Shown here piece by piece: positions 51,381-64,000 of a stretch of DNA of 64,000 bases (its first letter is position 1; every line of letters starts with the position of its first letter). The notes under the pieces were generated by a model that was not told the DNA's origin, did no database searches, and worked only from the letters and a program-made list of their open reading frames with translations. Origin of the DNA: Sporosarcina sp. BP05 (GTDB lineage: Bacteria > Bacillota > Bacilli > Bacillales_A > Planococcaceae); assembly GCF_014282005.1 (NCBI RefSeq), contig NZ_JACFTD010000013.1:1-64000 (forward strand), read 5' to 3'. A program made the translations under genes and the position numbers.

Positions 51381-52319
51381 TTACGACTCTACAGAAGAGT
51401 CCAATAGATCTATTCGATCCTCTTTCCGAATTTCACCCATCGGAACAAACATCTCAATATGTCTGTAAAGATTTTCAAACCTCGCCGGCAATACGCCACC
51501 GTATTCCCCATCCAGGTTTAGAAGAACCTTTTCATTTGATGTCACTGTAATCTTTTCTGCTTTAGTTGAAATCACAAGCGGATCATCAAGATGCTCACCT
51601 CTGAGAGCAAGTGAAACAACACGTATGAATTCAGCGATATTACACTTTTTCAGGATGAGCAAAGTGAATTTCCCGTCATTAATGCTCGAATCGGGGGCAA
51701 GTTTTTCAAAGCCGCCGACTGAATTCGTTAAGCCAACAAGAAACATCATTGCTTCATCATCAAACACTTCTCCATCGTATTCAATCTTGACGTGAGTAGA
51801 GTGGATTGACGGCAACATCTCAATACCTTTTAAATAATACGCAAGCTGCCCAAGTACCGTCTTCAATCTGCTTGGAACGTCATATGTCAATTCCGTCAAT
51901 CTGCCGCCACCTGCAATGTTAATAAAGTGGCGGTCGTTCATTAAACCGACATCAACAGGAATCGTTTCTCCGCGAATGATAATATCTACCGCTTCGTTAA
52001 TATCACGAGGAATGCGTAGCGCACGTGCAAAGTCGTTCGTCGTTCCCGTAGGAATAAGACCGACCTTAGGACGCTTGTCGAATGGGCTTACACCCGCGAT
52101 GACTTCGTTCAGTGTACCATCCCCACCCGAGGCAATTATAAGGTCAAAACCAGATTTAACAGCATGTTTAGCCGCTTCTGTCGCATCTCCTTCACACGTT
52201 GTCGCATGACAAGAGGTTTCATAACCGGCCTTTTCAAGCTTCTCGAGTACCTCACCCAGGTGTTTGCGGAATGCTTCGCGTCCCGACGTCGGATTATAAA
52301 TAATTCTTGCTCGTTTCAT
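51381..52319 (-). CDS. dagK: Diacylglycerol kinase DagK
   Basis: A 312-residue soluble lipid kinase. The catalytic domain shows IIYNPTSGREAFRKHL at the N-terminus and IIASGGDGTLNEVI (GGDGT motif). It recycles diacylglycerol from lipoteichoic acid synthesis to phosphatidic acid (B. subtilis YerQ/DgkB). Neighbour of rlmCD and gatB orthologues as in B. subtilis, though separated from gatB here by a thioredoxin-like gene and a repeat. ATG 52319 follows a GAATTCC region with a weak ribosome binding site. Confidence 0.93.
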   Translation of the reverse strand: MKRARIIYNPTSGREAFRKHLGEVLEKLEKAGYETSCHATTCEGDATEAAKHAVKSGFDLIIASGGDGTLNEVIAGVSPFDKRPKVGLIPTGTTNDFARALRIPRDINEAVDIIIRGETIPVDVGLMNDRHFINIAGGGRLTELTYDVPSRLKTVLGQLAYYLKGIEMLPSIHSTHVKIEYDGEVFDDEAMMFLVGLTNSVGGFEKLAPDSSINDGKFTLLILKKCNIAEFIRVVSLALRGEHLDDPLVISTKAEKITVTSNEKVLLNLDGEYGGVLPARFENLYRHIEMFVPMGEIRKEDRIDLLDSSVES

Positions 52320-52398
52320 CCGGAATTCCCTCTATTCGTACATATGTTTTTTATTGATCAGCAAAAGTACTCCAATTATAAGACATGCTCTTTGGCGC

Positions 52399-52968
52399 TT
52401 AAGATTGTTTCTGCAATACTGGTAAGAAAGTTTTACGGATGTCATCGTATACAGTTAACCAAAGTTCAGGTTTAGATGTATATTCAGCAGTAATTCGCTC
52501 AATGAACGCCTGCTGCTTTTCTTTATACGTTGGTGAATCCGCCGCGGGTAAGTCTTTACGCAGTTCCAAAACATATTCTTGGATAGCTGCCGCCCGCGGT
52601 CCCCATTTCGCCTCGACTTCCCCATCTTCCCCTAGCAACAAGTAGACAGGTATCGATCTGCCGCCGTTTGTCAGATGTTTGTCGATTAAGTCTGTATCAG
52701 CATCACGGTAAGCCGTGCGTACGTCAAGTTCCGCGGCTTCCGCTATTCTTCGAAGAACCGGATTATTCATCATTGCGTCGCCGCACCAATCTTCCGTAAT
52801 GACTAGGATATTTGGTTTCTTTACTTTTAACAGCTCGATGAATTCATCATCTGCAGGCACTTCGAATTGTTCATAAATGCGAAAACTTTCTTCTTTATGT
52901 TTTTCCATCTTATTCATATACAGTTCGAGTGAAATGGCTTCATCAAAGTATTGTTTTTCAGTTTTCAT
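52399..52968 (-). CDS. Thioredoxin-fold protein without CxxC
   Basis: A 189-residue protein of the thioredoxin superfamily. The segment LVITEDWCGDAMMNNPVLRR (about residues 55-74, split) places a single Cys where thioredoxins have CxxC: WCGDA has Cys then Gly-Asp-Ala instead of the second Cys. The cis-proline region is GGRSIPVYLLL. Thioredoxin-like proteins of this sort occur in Bacillales; a conventional disulfide redox cycle is unlikely with one Cys, so it may be a bacillithiol-type or structural protein. Own transcription unit on the minus strand. Confidence 0.8.
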   Translation of the reverse strand: MKTEKQYFDEAISLELYMNKMEKHKEESFRIYEQFEVPADDEFIELLKVKKPNILVITEDWCGDAMMNNPVLRRIAEAAELDVRTAYRDADTDLIDKHLTNGGRSIPVYLLLGEDGEVEAKWGPRAAAIQEYVLELRKDLPAADSPTYKEKQQAFIERITAEYTSKPELWLTVYDDIRKTFLPVLQKQS

Positions 52969-53035
52969 TAACTATCCACACTCCTTTTCTTCAATTGTAC
53001 GTCGTCCCTTCCCGCGAATCAAATTACGAGATTAG

Positions 53036-53095
53036 AAAAAGACGCTCTGTACAGTGACTTGAAAAAGTCTTATACAGAGCGTCTCGTTTTAAAAA
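53036..53095 (-). terminator. Intrinsic terminator for the gat operon side
   Basis: GACGCTCTGTA pairs with TACAGAGCGTC across a 20-base loop with internal pairing; TTTTTC follows on the minus strand. It lies between gatB and the thioredoxin-like gene, separated from gatB by the repeat. Confidence 0.85.
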
Positions 53096-53123
53096 TAAGA
53101 AATAATAAGTTTTTACCTTAAAT

Positions 53124-53300
53124 GGTGTCTAGGCTCCAGGCGCCAGACGCTCGGAGGCTCACAGGATGTGAGCTACGTAGACATTGCCGCAGGACGCGGC
53201 GTACTTTGGCTACGTTCCTTGATTGTCAGTCGCAGGCCTACAGGATGTAGGTCATGCAGCTGGCGCCACAGGAAGTGGCGCACTTAGGCTGCGTTCATTT
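53124..53300 (+). repeat. Family 2 hairpin repeat, copy 2
   Basis: Four palindromes in series: GCTCACAGGATGTGAGC (53157-53173), GCCGCAGGACGCGGC (53186-53200), CCTACAGGATGTAGG (53237-53251) and GCGCCACAGGAAGTGGCGC (53263-53281), each with an AGGA-type centre. It starts GTGTCTAGGCTCCAGGCGCC, matching the reverse complement of the element at 11330-11513. It sits between gatB and its apparent terminator. Confidence 0.82.
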
Positions 53301-53325
53301 TTAACGGCACCTTACGCTTTTCTCA

Positions 53326-54756
53326 TTACCTTTTCGCGATTTCCTCGAGAAGGATTTTATTGACGAGTGGCGGGTTTGCTTGCCCTTTCGTCGCCTTCAT
53401 AATTTGACCAACGAGGAAGCCGACTGCGCGCTCTTTCCCGTTTTTAAAGTCTTCGATTGATTGTTCATTTGCATCTAGTATTTCGGTGACGATTGTACGA
53501 AGCGTGCCTTCATCAGAAATTTGGACGAGTCCTTTTTCTTTGACGATGTCTGCTGCGTCTCCGCCGTTGTCAATCAATTCCTTAAATACTTTTTTCGCGA
53601 TTTTGGATGAAATCGTACCATCTGTAATCAGTTTGATCATACTCGCAAGACCTTCAGGCGTTAATGCCGTCGCATCAAGTTCTTTTGCCTCTGCATTTAG
53701 GTAAGCCGAAACTTCACCCATCAGCCAGTTAGAAGCAAGTTTCGCATCCGCTCCAGCCGTAACAGTTGCTTCAAAGAAATCGGACATATCTTTTGTCAAT
53801 GTCAAAACCATCGCATCGTAAGCAGGTAAATCAAGATCGTTGATATAACGTTCTTTACGAGCATCCGGAAGTTCTGGTATTTCAGCACGAACACGCTCAA
53901 TCCACGCTTCGTCGATATGAATATCTGTCAAGTCAGGTTCAGGGATAAAACGATAATCATTCGCTGGGCCTTTGACACGCATAAGAAGTGTTTTACCTGT
54001 TGCTTCATCGTAACGACGTGTTTGTTGCTCGATTGTACCGCCAGATAACAAGACATCTACTTGACGATCCACTTCATATGCAATTCCTCTGCGTACAAAG
54101 TTGAATGAGTTCAAGTTTTTCAATTCCGTTTTCGTACCAAATTCCTCTTGTCCAAACGGACGGATTGAAATGTTGGCGTCACAACGGAGTGATCCTTCTT
54201 CCATACGGACGTCGGAAACACCTGTATATTGAATGATTGCTTTCAATTTTTCAAGGAAAGCATACGCTTCTTCCGGGGACCGTACATCAGCTTCTGTCAC
54301 AATTTCAATTAGTGGTACACCTTGTCTGTTTAGGTCGACAAGTGAGTGACCTTCATCGGTATGTGTCAATTTCCCTGCATCTTCTTCAAGGTGAACGCGT
54401 TCAATACGAATCTTTTTCTTTTTACCGTCAACTTCAATTTCGACCCAACCGTTTGCACCGATTGGACGGTCATCTTGAGAGATTTGGTAAGCTTTCGGAT
54501 TATCGGGATAGAAGTAATGCTTACGGTCGAAATTAGTGATAGGCGCAATTTCACAGTTAAGTGCCATTGCAGCTTTCATACCGAAATCAACTGCAAGTTC
54601 GTTCATCACCGGTAATACACCCGGATAAGCTAAGTCAATAACATGAATGTTCATATTTGGTTCGGCACCGAAATGAGCATGAGATGGAGACATAATTTTC
54701 GAATCTGTTTTAAGTTCTACGTGGACTTCAAGTCCTACTACTGTTTCAAAGTTCAT
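53326..54756 (-). CDS. gatB: Aspartyl/glutamyl-tRNA amidotransferase subunit B
   Basis: A 476-residue protein: [20 protein letters not shown] at the start, [19 protein letters not shown], and the C-terminal GatB/YqeY helical domain ([14 protein letters not shown]). GatB activates the misacylated Glu-tRNA(Gln) with ATP for amidation. I start at ATG 54756, preceded by GGGAGGGGAAATAAT. It forms the operon gatC-gatA-gatB with gatA three bases upstream. The repeat and the terminator come next. Confidence 0.97.
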   Translation of the reverse strand: MNFETVVGLEVHVELKTDSKIMSPSHAHFGAEPNMNIHVIDLAYPGVLPVMNELAVDFGMKAAMALNCEIAPITNFDRKHYFYPDNPKAYQISQDDRPIGANGWVEIEVDGKKKKIRIERVHLEEDAGKLTHTDEGHSLVDLNRQGVPLIEIVTEADVRSPEEAYAFLEKLKAIIQYTGVSDVRMEEGSLRCDANISIRPFGQEEFGTKTELKNLNSFNFVRRGIAYEVDRQVDVLLSGGTIEQQTRRYDEATGKTLLMRVKGPANDYRFIPEPDLTDIHIDEAWIERVRAEIPELPDARKERYINDLDLPAYDAMVLTLTKDMSDFFEATVTAGADAKLASNWLMGEVSAYLNAEAKELDATALTPEGLASMIKLITDGTISSKIAKKVFKELIDNGGDAADIVKEKGLVQISDEGTLRTIVTEILDANEQSIEDFKNGKERAVGFLVGQIMKATKGQANPPLVNKILLEEIAKR

Positions 54757-54758
54757 TA

Positions 54759-56222
54759 TTATTTCCCCTCCCATATGACTGGAGTTTGTGTATGGAAATC
54801 AGTCGCTTGTTCGTAAGCATGTGCTACTTTGTAGAGTGTCGCTTCATCGTAATGTTTCCCGATGATTTGAAGACCTAGTGGAAGTCCATTCGAAAAGCCG
54901 CATGGAACCGAAATTGCCGGTACACCTGCAAGGTTAATCGGAACTGTCAAAATGTCGTTTGCATACAGCGTCAACGGATCTTCAAGCTTTTCACCAATCT
55001 TATAAGCCGTTGTCGCAGAAGAAGGACCGATGATTACATCGTATTTCTCAAATAGATTCGCAAAGTCCTGCGCAATGAGTGTACGAACTTTTTGTGATTT
55101 CACATATAAATCTTCGTGATGAGCCGCACCTAGTGCATACATACCGAATAAAATACGTTTTTTCACTTCGGTACCAAAGGCTTCAGAACGTGAATGTGCG
55201 TATAGTTCTTCAAGATTCTGGACGCCTTCAGCACGATAGCCATAGCGAATACCGTCAAAACGAGCCAAATTTGATGATGCTTCAGATGAAGAAATCACAT
55301 AGTAAACAGGAGATGCATACTTCGAATGCGGAAGTGAAACTTCTTCCCACTCAGCACCAAGTGATTCGAGCACTTTGAGCGCATCCATCACTGCATCTTT
55401 CGCTTCTGCAGATACGCCTTCACCTAAATACTCTGCAGGAACACCGATTTTCAAGCCTTTGATGTCGCCAGTTAGCGCGGCACGGAAATCAGGAACAGCC
55501 TGTGGAGATGTAGATGAATCTTTAGGGTCTAAGCCCGCAATTGCACTTAGCAATAATGCATTGTCTTCAACGTTGCGCGTAATCGGACCAATTTGGTCTA
55601 ATGATGATGCGAACGCAACAAGACCAGAGCGTGATACGCGACCGTATGTTGGCTTCATACCGACAACGCCACAAAATGCAGCAGGTTGACGGACAGATCC
55701 GCCTGTATCTGAACCAAGTGCAAACGCAACTTCGCCAGCTGCTACTGCTGCCGCAGAACCACCTGATGAGCCGCCTGGAACGTATTCAAGATTCCATGGA
55801 TTATGTGTCGTCTTGAATGCAGAGCGTTCTGTTGTCGATCCCATGGCAAATTCGTCCATGTTTAGTTTCCCGATCGTTACCATGCCTGCTTCATTGATTT
55901 TATCAACCACTGTCGCATCGTAAACAGGTACAAAGTCTTCAAGCATCTTACTTGCAGCAGTCGTAACAATGCCTTTTGTAACGATATTATCTTTTAGACC
56001 GATTGGTAAACCGAATAGTGGTCCACGTCCGTCCATTGGCAGCTTGTCCAATTCTTCTGCTTTAGAAAGTGCTTGGTCTTCATTTGTCGACAAGAAAGCT
56101 TGTACCTGTCCATCCATTTTTTCAATACGGTTTAGTGATTCTGCCGTCAGTTCTTTGACAGATACTTCCCGATTATGTAATAGCGACTGAAGCTCTGTTG
56201 CCGTCTTTTTGAATAACGTCAT
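54759..56222 (-). CDS. gatA: Aspartyl/glutamyl-tRNA amidotransferase subunit A
   Basis: A 487-residue amidase. The Ser-cis-Ser-Lys triad is visible: [10 protein letters not shown] (Lys 77), [16 protein letters not shown] and [16 protein letters not shown] (the two Ser). It hydrolyses glutamine and passes ammonia through the complex to Glu-tRNA(Gln). Follows gatC by 25 bases and precedes gatB with two bases between. Length and motifs are standard. Confidence 0.97.
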   Translation of the reverse strand: MTLFKKTATELQSLLHNREVSVKELTAESLNRIEKMDGQVQAFLSTNEDQALSKAEELDKLPMDGRGPLFGLPIGLKDNIVTKGIVTTAASKMLEDFVPVYDATVVDKINEAGMVTIGKLNMDEFAMGSTTERSAFKTTHNPWNLEYVPGGSSGGSAAAVAAGEVAFALGSDTGGSVRQPAAFCGVVGMKPTYGRVSRSGLVAFASSLDQIGPITRNVEDNALLLSAIAGLDPKDSSTSPQAVPDFRAALTGDIKGLKIGVPAEYLGEGVSAEAKDAVMDALKVLESLGAEWEEVSLPHSKYASPVYYVISSSEASSNLARFDGIRYGYRAEGVQNLEELYAHSRSEAFGTEVKKRILFGMYALGAAHHEDLYVKSQKVRTLIAQDFANLFEKYDVIIGPSSATTAYKIGEKLEDPLTLYANDILTVPINLAGVPAISVPCGFSNGLPLGLQIIGKHYDEATLYKVAHAYEQATDFHTQTPVIWEGK

Positions 56223-56247
56223 TTTTCTTCCTCCTTAAATCCATTCA

Positions 56248-56535
56248 TCAAAGGATAGTCGGCACTTTGATTTGTCCGTCTTCGTGTTCTTTCACGCTCT
56301 TCAACATCTCTTCCCTGTCAAGCGCGTCTGTCGGAATATCCTTACGCAATACATTGTAAAGCGGCAGTGGATGTGTCATTGTAGCAACCTGCTCAGTGTC
56401 CACTTCTTGTAGCTTATTGGAAAATCCAATCATGTCTTCGAGTTGCTCAGCGAACATTTCAGCCTCAGCGTCTGTCATAGCAATCCTTGCTAGACCTGCG
56501 TGACGTTTCACTTCATCAATCGTCAGTTGTGTCAT
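56248..56535 (-). CDS. gatC: Aspartyl/glutamyl-tRNA amidotransferase subunit C
   Basis: A 95-residue chaperone-like subunit: MTQLTIDEVKRHAGLARIAM, FSNKLQEVDTEQVATMTHPL and MLKSVKEHEDGQIKVPTIL are typical GatC parts. It wraps around GatA and B. ATG 56535 follows AGGAGGAAAAACA; the longer frame to 56574 is not used because that ribosome binding site fits the shorter start. First gene of the gat operon. Confidence 0.95.
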   Translation of the reverse strand: MTQLTIDEVKRHAGLARIAMTDAEAEMFAEQLEDMIGFSNKLQEVDTEQVATMTHPLPLYNVLRKDIPTDALDREEMLKSVKEHEDGQIKVPTIL

Positions 56536-56608
56536 TGTTTTTCCTCCTCCTCTTTGAATTGTACGGTTAATCATATCATCTTCCTATTATGATGAAAAGT
56601 TATGTTGA

Positions 56609-57739
56609 TTAATAGCCATAAATATGAACGAATGGCTTCGCGTCACCAGCCTCTTTTACGATTAATGCCTCCGGTCCATTGACGGAAGTTATACTTACTT
56701 CTGTATGCACATTCGGGAAATATTTATTGACGAGTAATGTCATATATTGCGTGAAACCAATCGTTTCACTTGTACCAAAGAATTGGATTGGCACTTCTAT
56801 TTCGAGTGATTTTAAGTTGCTGTCTTTATAAAATCCTGTGCCAATGACGTTGACGAAACTCGGGAAATACTCATCGATATCTTGTTTGAATTTATCAAAT
56901 GTCGTATTCATATCCCGGTATGCGCCAGTCTCTGAAGACGCCGGGAACACCACATACTTCTCTTTTACTTCTTTCCAGCCTGTCGGTGCCGATTGCCCTT
57001 TTCCAGCGACGGCTGTCGCAAAGTATGTGCCTGGAACAATGGAGTTGCGACTTTCTTGTTTAAACAATCCGACAACAATCGGGATATCTGATAGCCCTTC
57101 CTGTGTGCGGAGACGACGAACGACTTCTTCTGCCATTTTCATGCCTTGCTGTTCAAGTACCTCATCCGTTATTTTGGTCGCTTTTCCACTTCTCGAATAA
57201 CTGGTTGAGTTGAGTGCTAGACCGACCGAAATACCGGCAAGACGAACTTTCTTTTCATCCGTCATAACGAGGTAGTTCTGTTCGACGATATGGGCCAGAT
57301 AATTCGGCGCTACTTCCGAGGCTGTATCTTCGCTCATGCCTTCATCGATGGGTGGATTCAAACCGGCCTCATTCGCAGAGCTTCTTGATAACCAGGCACG
57401 GGCAGTCTCCTTGTCAATATGTTGCCCTTCCTGGAAGTAATGATTTTTCGGATTGAAATGCTGATTGGAAATACGTAACAGCCCTTCCTCGGCTTCCTGC
57501 ATATCGTATTTTGTATAGATATTGCTAACGATAAGACCACGGCTCGCACTTTTCTTGAAAGGGATAGGCGTCTTGTAAAACTCTTCTTTCAATCGGACAT
57601 CCGGTATCATGACAGTCTCTTCAACGCTTTCTTCGTTCTCCTGGATGACTTCTTCTTTCTCTGTTCCGAATGAAGGCAGACACCCTCCAAGTAGAAGAAT
57701 GGCCGCGAGTCCAGGTAATACACCTAACTTTTTCATCAT
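56609..57739 (-). CDS. camS: CamS family sex pheromone-type lipoprotein
   Basis: A 376-residue lipoprotein (B. subtilis YerH). The signal peptide ends AAILLLGGC with the lipobox Cys near residue 19, followed by an acidic linker and the CamS domain (SRGLIVSNIYTKYDMQEAEEG; VINVIGTGFY near the C-terminus). In staphylococci and enterococci the signal peptide of CamS releases a sex-pheromone-like peptide; the protein itself has no known enzymatic role. ATG 57739 is preceded by AAAGGAGTAATTAT. It follows ligA by four bases and probably ends the pcrB-pcrA-ligA-camS operon. Confidence 0.92.
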   Translation of the reverse strand: MMKKLGVLPGLAAILLLGGCLPSFGTEKEEVIQENEESVEETVMIPDVRLKEEFYKTPIPFKKSASRGLIVSNIYTKYDMQEAEEGLLRISNQHFNPKNHYFQEGQHIDKETARAWLSRSSANEAGLNPPIDEGMSEDTASEVAPNYLAHIVEQNYLVMTDEKKVRLAGISVGLALNSTSYSRSGKATKITDEVLEQQGMKMAEEVVRRLRTQEGLSDIPIVVGLFKQESRNSIVPGTYFATAVAGKGQSAPTGWKEVKEKYVVFPASSETGAYRDMNTTFDKFKQDIDEYFPSFVNVIGTGFYKDSNLKSLEIEVPIQFFGTSETIGFTQYMTLLVNKYFPNVHTEVSITSVNGPEALIVKEAGDAKPFVHIYGY

Positions 57740-57743
57740 ATAA

Positions 57744-62017
<4,274 letters not shown>

Positions 62018-62070
62018 CTATTTATCGCCCTCTCGGAACATTTGTTCTTTTATTATACACTGATTTGGTC

Positions 62071-62763
62071 TTAACGGGAAACCCGTTTCACCGCGTCGAC
62101 TGTTGCGAGTGCCGCCTTGAAATCTTCATAGATGACGTTGCCAACGATAATCGTATCCGCGATTTCAGCCATCTTTTTAGCATCTTCAACACTTCTGATG
62201 CCACCGCCGTAAAAAAGACGTGTTTTTTCAAGCACGCGTGATGCTGCTTCTACTACCCTTGGATTACCGTACATACCGCTGTATTCTAGATAAAAAATAG
62301 GTAATTTGAAAAGATGTTCCGCCATGCGAGCATAAGCGATGACATCCTCCTCGTCCGGTACTTCTGTCACGCCGGTCAATTTCGCCGCTTTACAGTCGGG
62401 GTTCATAATACAATACCCCTCCGCTTGAATTTCATCCCAATCCATCATATGACCATATTCACGGAGCGCGGAATGATGGAGACCATTAATCCATTCTACT
62501 TTCGTTGAGTTAAGCACCGTTGGGATGAAATAATAATCAAAACCCGGTGTCACTGAGTCAACTGTCGATATTTCAAGTGCAACTGAAACGGAATATCTTC
62601 TGATGCGGACGAGTAAATCGAGTACGTTATCTAGTGTCACTCCATCTGTACCACCAACAATAATCCCATCTGTTCCTGACTCTGCAAGGAGTTCCAATTG
62701 CTCTTCTGCTACCGCTTTTTCAGGATCTAATTTAAAGGCATGACGCCATGTAGTGAAATCCAT
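62071..62763 (-). CDS. pcrB: Heptaprenylglyceryl phosphate synthase PcrB
   Basis: A 230-residue TIM-barrel prenyltransferase: [27 protein letters not shown] and the phosphate-binding [15 protein letters not shown]. PcrB of B. subtilis links glycerol 1-phosphate with heptaprenyl diphosphate to make an archaeal-type ether lipid. It is the first gene of the pcrB-pcrA-ligA-camS order, as in B. subtilis. ATG 62763 has a moderate ribosome binding site. Confidence 0.93.
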   Translation of the reverse strand: MDFTTWRHAFKLDPEKAVAEEQLELLAESGTDGIIVGGTDGVTLDNVLDLLVRIRRYSVSVALEISTVDSVTPGFDYYFIPTVLNSTKVEWINGLHHSALREYGHMMDWDEIQAEGYCIMNPDCKAAKLTGVTEVPDEEDVIAYARMAEHLFKLPIFYLEYSGMYGNPRVVEAASRVLEKTRLFYGGGIRSVEDAKKMAEIADTIIVGNVIYEDFKAALATVDAVKRVSR

Positions 62764-62802
62764 GTTTGACCACCCAATCTTATAATGTACGTTCCTCTAG
62801 TA

Positions 62803-62844
62803 TACCAAAAAAACCGGACAGATTCTTTCCCTGTCCGGTTCTCC
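62803..62844 (-). terminator. Intrinsic terminator after the YerC gene
   Basis: AACCGGACAG pairs with CTGTCCGGTT; on the minus strand seven T residues follow. Confidence 0.92.
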
Positions 62845-62903
62845 CTAAAAGCGTAAGCCGCCTGCCTAGATAACACCTAAAAGCATTTGGCATCTTGGGG
62901 TAC

Positions 62904-63224
62904 TTATTTAGTCTCGACTTGCTCTTCATCCACTTGCGGATAAAGGCGTCCAAGTACTTTTCCATACCCGCCAGAGCCATAATCCACACAGCGCCGCACC
63001 CTTGAGATTGTTGCAGTACTGGCACCTGTCTCACCTTGTATCTTATCGTACGTCTTCTTCATCATAAGCATTTGTGCCACTTCGAGACGTTGGGCGAGTG
63101 ACTGCAATTCACTTATCGTGACGAGATCGTCAAAGAATTCATAGCATTCATCGAGGTCTTTTAATTCGAGCATTGCCTTAAATAGTTGGTCCGTCTGATG
63201 GCCACGGATTTTGTCAATTTGCAT
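62904..63224 (-). CDS. yerC: YerC/YecD family TrpR-related protein
   Basis: A 106-residue helical DNA-binding protein: FFDDLVTISELQSLAQRLEV, then GASTATISRVRRCVDYGSGGY with the helix-turn-helix recognition helix of the TrpR superfamily. This is YerC of B. subtilis, related to the trp repressor fold but with an unknown ligand. Own terminator. It is close upstream (in transcription sense) of pcrB, but separated by that terminator, so it is probably a separate unit. Confidence 0.93.
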   Translation of the reverse strand: MQIDKIRGHQTDQLFKAMLELKDLDECYEFFDDLVTISELQSLAQRLEVAQMLMMKKTYDKIQGETGASTATISRVRRCVDYGSGGYGKVLGRLYPQVDEEQVETK

Positions 63225-63251
63225 ACGTCTCCCTCTCTCTGAATGAATTTC

Positions 63252-64000
63252 TTAAGGGGTATATGTGACAGACGTTCCCATTCCAGGATGAGTAGAAACG
63301 ATGTGAATCCATGTTTTACCCGGAACTAGTTCTGCGGGAACACCATTTTCCATTGGTGTCAGGATTCCATCTATATTTTCCCACTCGATTTCCTTTTCAA
63401 TACCAGCGTGGAATAGCATACCTTTACCGCCCGACTCAATATCGACTGACTGTCTACCGACGTTATCGATTGTACGATGAGCCGTTTCGAATATAAGTAT
63501 ATTAGACAGTTCCACTGGTTTTTCATTGGATTTATCGACTGTTACAATCCCTTTTACCATTCTATTGTACGTTCCTTTTTCAGCATCATAGGAATACGTG
63601 CTTGTAAATTCCGGGTCTGTTCCATAACGAACAATAAGCATCGATGCGATATCCCCTATTTTAGCATCTTCTATCGATTCTAGGAAAGAAAATGCCGGTA
63701 TTACTGACAATTCTATTGACGAATTGGTCTTCTCCATACCTGCTAGTACATTATCTTTCGTTGTATACGAATTATGCGGAGCCCTTCGTTCTTTGGAGCG
63801 ATTGAAAAGCGTTCCATCATATTGCATGCCGTTTATATTATCTACAAAACGGTCTTGCAGCATTTGTTTGGCATCAGGGCTATATCCGTGCGCCACGTAA
63901 AATGCGTCAAGTCCTTTTGAGATATGAACAAAATAATCCCTAGCACTGCGAATAGGACCGATTTCTTCTGGCAATTCACTTTGGAATAATGCCAAAAGCC
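63252..64000 (-). CDS. yerB: DUF3048 (YerB-like) lipoprotein, 5' end cut by window
   Basis: The C-terminal 249 or so residues are visible; the frame is open to the right edge, so the signal peptide and start are outside. Segments such as IGPIRSARDYFVHISKGLDA, HGYSPDAKQML and GILTPMENGVPAELVPGKTW are typical of DUF3048, the family of B. subtilis YerB, a lipoprotein of unknown function. The gene order YerB-YerC-PcrB agrees with B. subtilis, which supports the name. The stop codon lies 27 bases before yerC. Confidence 0.85.
   Translation of the reverse strand, partial: LLALFQSELPEEIGPIRSARDYFVHISKGLDAFYVAHGYSPDAKQMLQDRFVDNINGMQYDGTLFNRSKERRAPHNSYTTKDNVLAGMEKTNSSIELSVIPAFSFLESIEDAKIGDIASMLIVRYGTDPEFTSTYSYDAEKGTYNRMVKGIVTVDKSNEKPVELSNILIFETAHRTIDNVGRQSVDIESGGKGMLFHAGIEKEIEWENIDGILTPMENGVPAELVPGKTWIHIVSTHPGMGTSVTYTP

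Overview
The window looks like a chromosomal segment of an endospore-forming, flagellated member of Bacillales, most plausibly Planococcaceae (Sporosarcina-like). Supporting signs are low-to-moderate G+C, strong AGGAGG-type ribosome binding sites with frequent TTG and GTG starts, TPP and lysine riboswitches with intrinsic terminators, CcpA-type cre sites, Fur boxes, a sigma-K-type promoter beside a spore appendage gene, and a right-hand gene order (yerB-yerC-pcrB-pcrA-ligA-camS-gatCAB-dagK-rlmCD) close to that of Bacillus subtilis. The genus is an inference.

Layout. 1-8 kb: YihY-like membrane protein (cut at the left edge), YtxH protein, Na+/alanine symporter, DUF1128 protein, a repeat element, motAB, aminopeptidase AmpS, a small membrane protein and a beta-carbonic anhydrase. 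8-22 kb: GNAT and oligoendopeptidase F, a TspO-like protein, ThiT under a TPP riboswitch, methionine aminopeptidase, a YfmL-like helicase, an amidase, an SDR enzyme, a fatty acid hydroxylase-like protein, an ATP-grasp protein, GDPD and an LD-carboxypeptidase. 22-33 kb: divergent 5-oxoproline genes (pxpA-ycsG-ycsI / pxpBC) with an IclR regulator and a cre site, an EamA exporter, then an amino sugar PTS-nanE-RpiR operon. 33-39 kb: a phospholipase A2-like miniprotein, a Fur-box-preceded probable heme operon (binding protein, permease, ATPase, HugZ, DinB), and an ECF sigma with a membrane partner. 39-46 kb: an endospore appendage (Ena, DUF3992) subunit divergent from a cysteine-rich protein with a sigma-K-type promoter, a YgjP-like protease, a lysine-riboswitch dapA, a COG2403 GTPase and a DUF4256 protein. 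46-64 kb: RlmCD, the cytochrome bd operon with CydS and another miniprotein, Nudix, DagK, a thioredoxin-fold protein, then the conserved gat/camS/ligA/pcrA/pcrB block to a YerB-like protein cut at the right edge.

What stands out. Two families of dispersed intergenic repeats are visible by direct comparison. Family 1 (about 3.35-4.08, 22.11-22.47 and 41.98-42.56 kb) has related terminal sequences, hairpins with compensatory changes between copies and, in one copy, an 11-bp flanking direct repeat that looks like a target-site duplication. Family 2 (11.33-11.51 and 53.12-53.30 kb) is a string of short hairpins. The Ena locus, the riboswitch-embedded leader peptide and several genes under 50 codons are further highlights.
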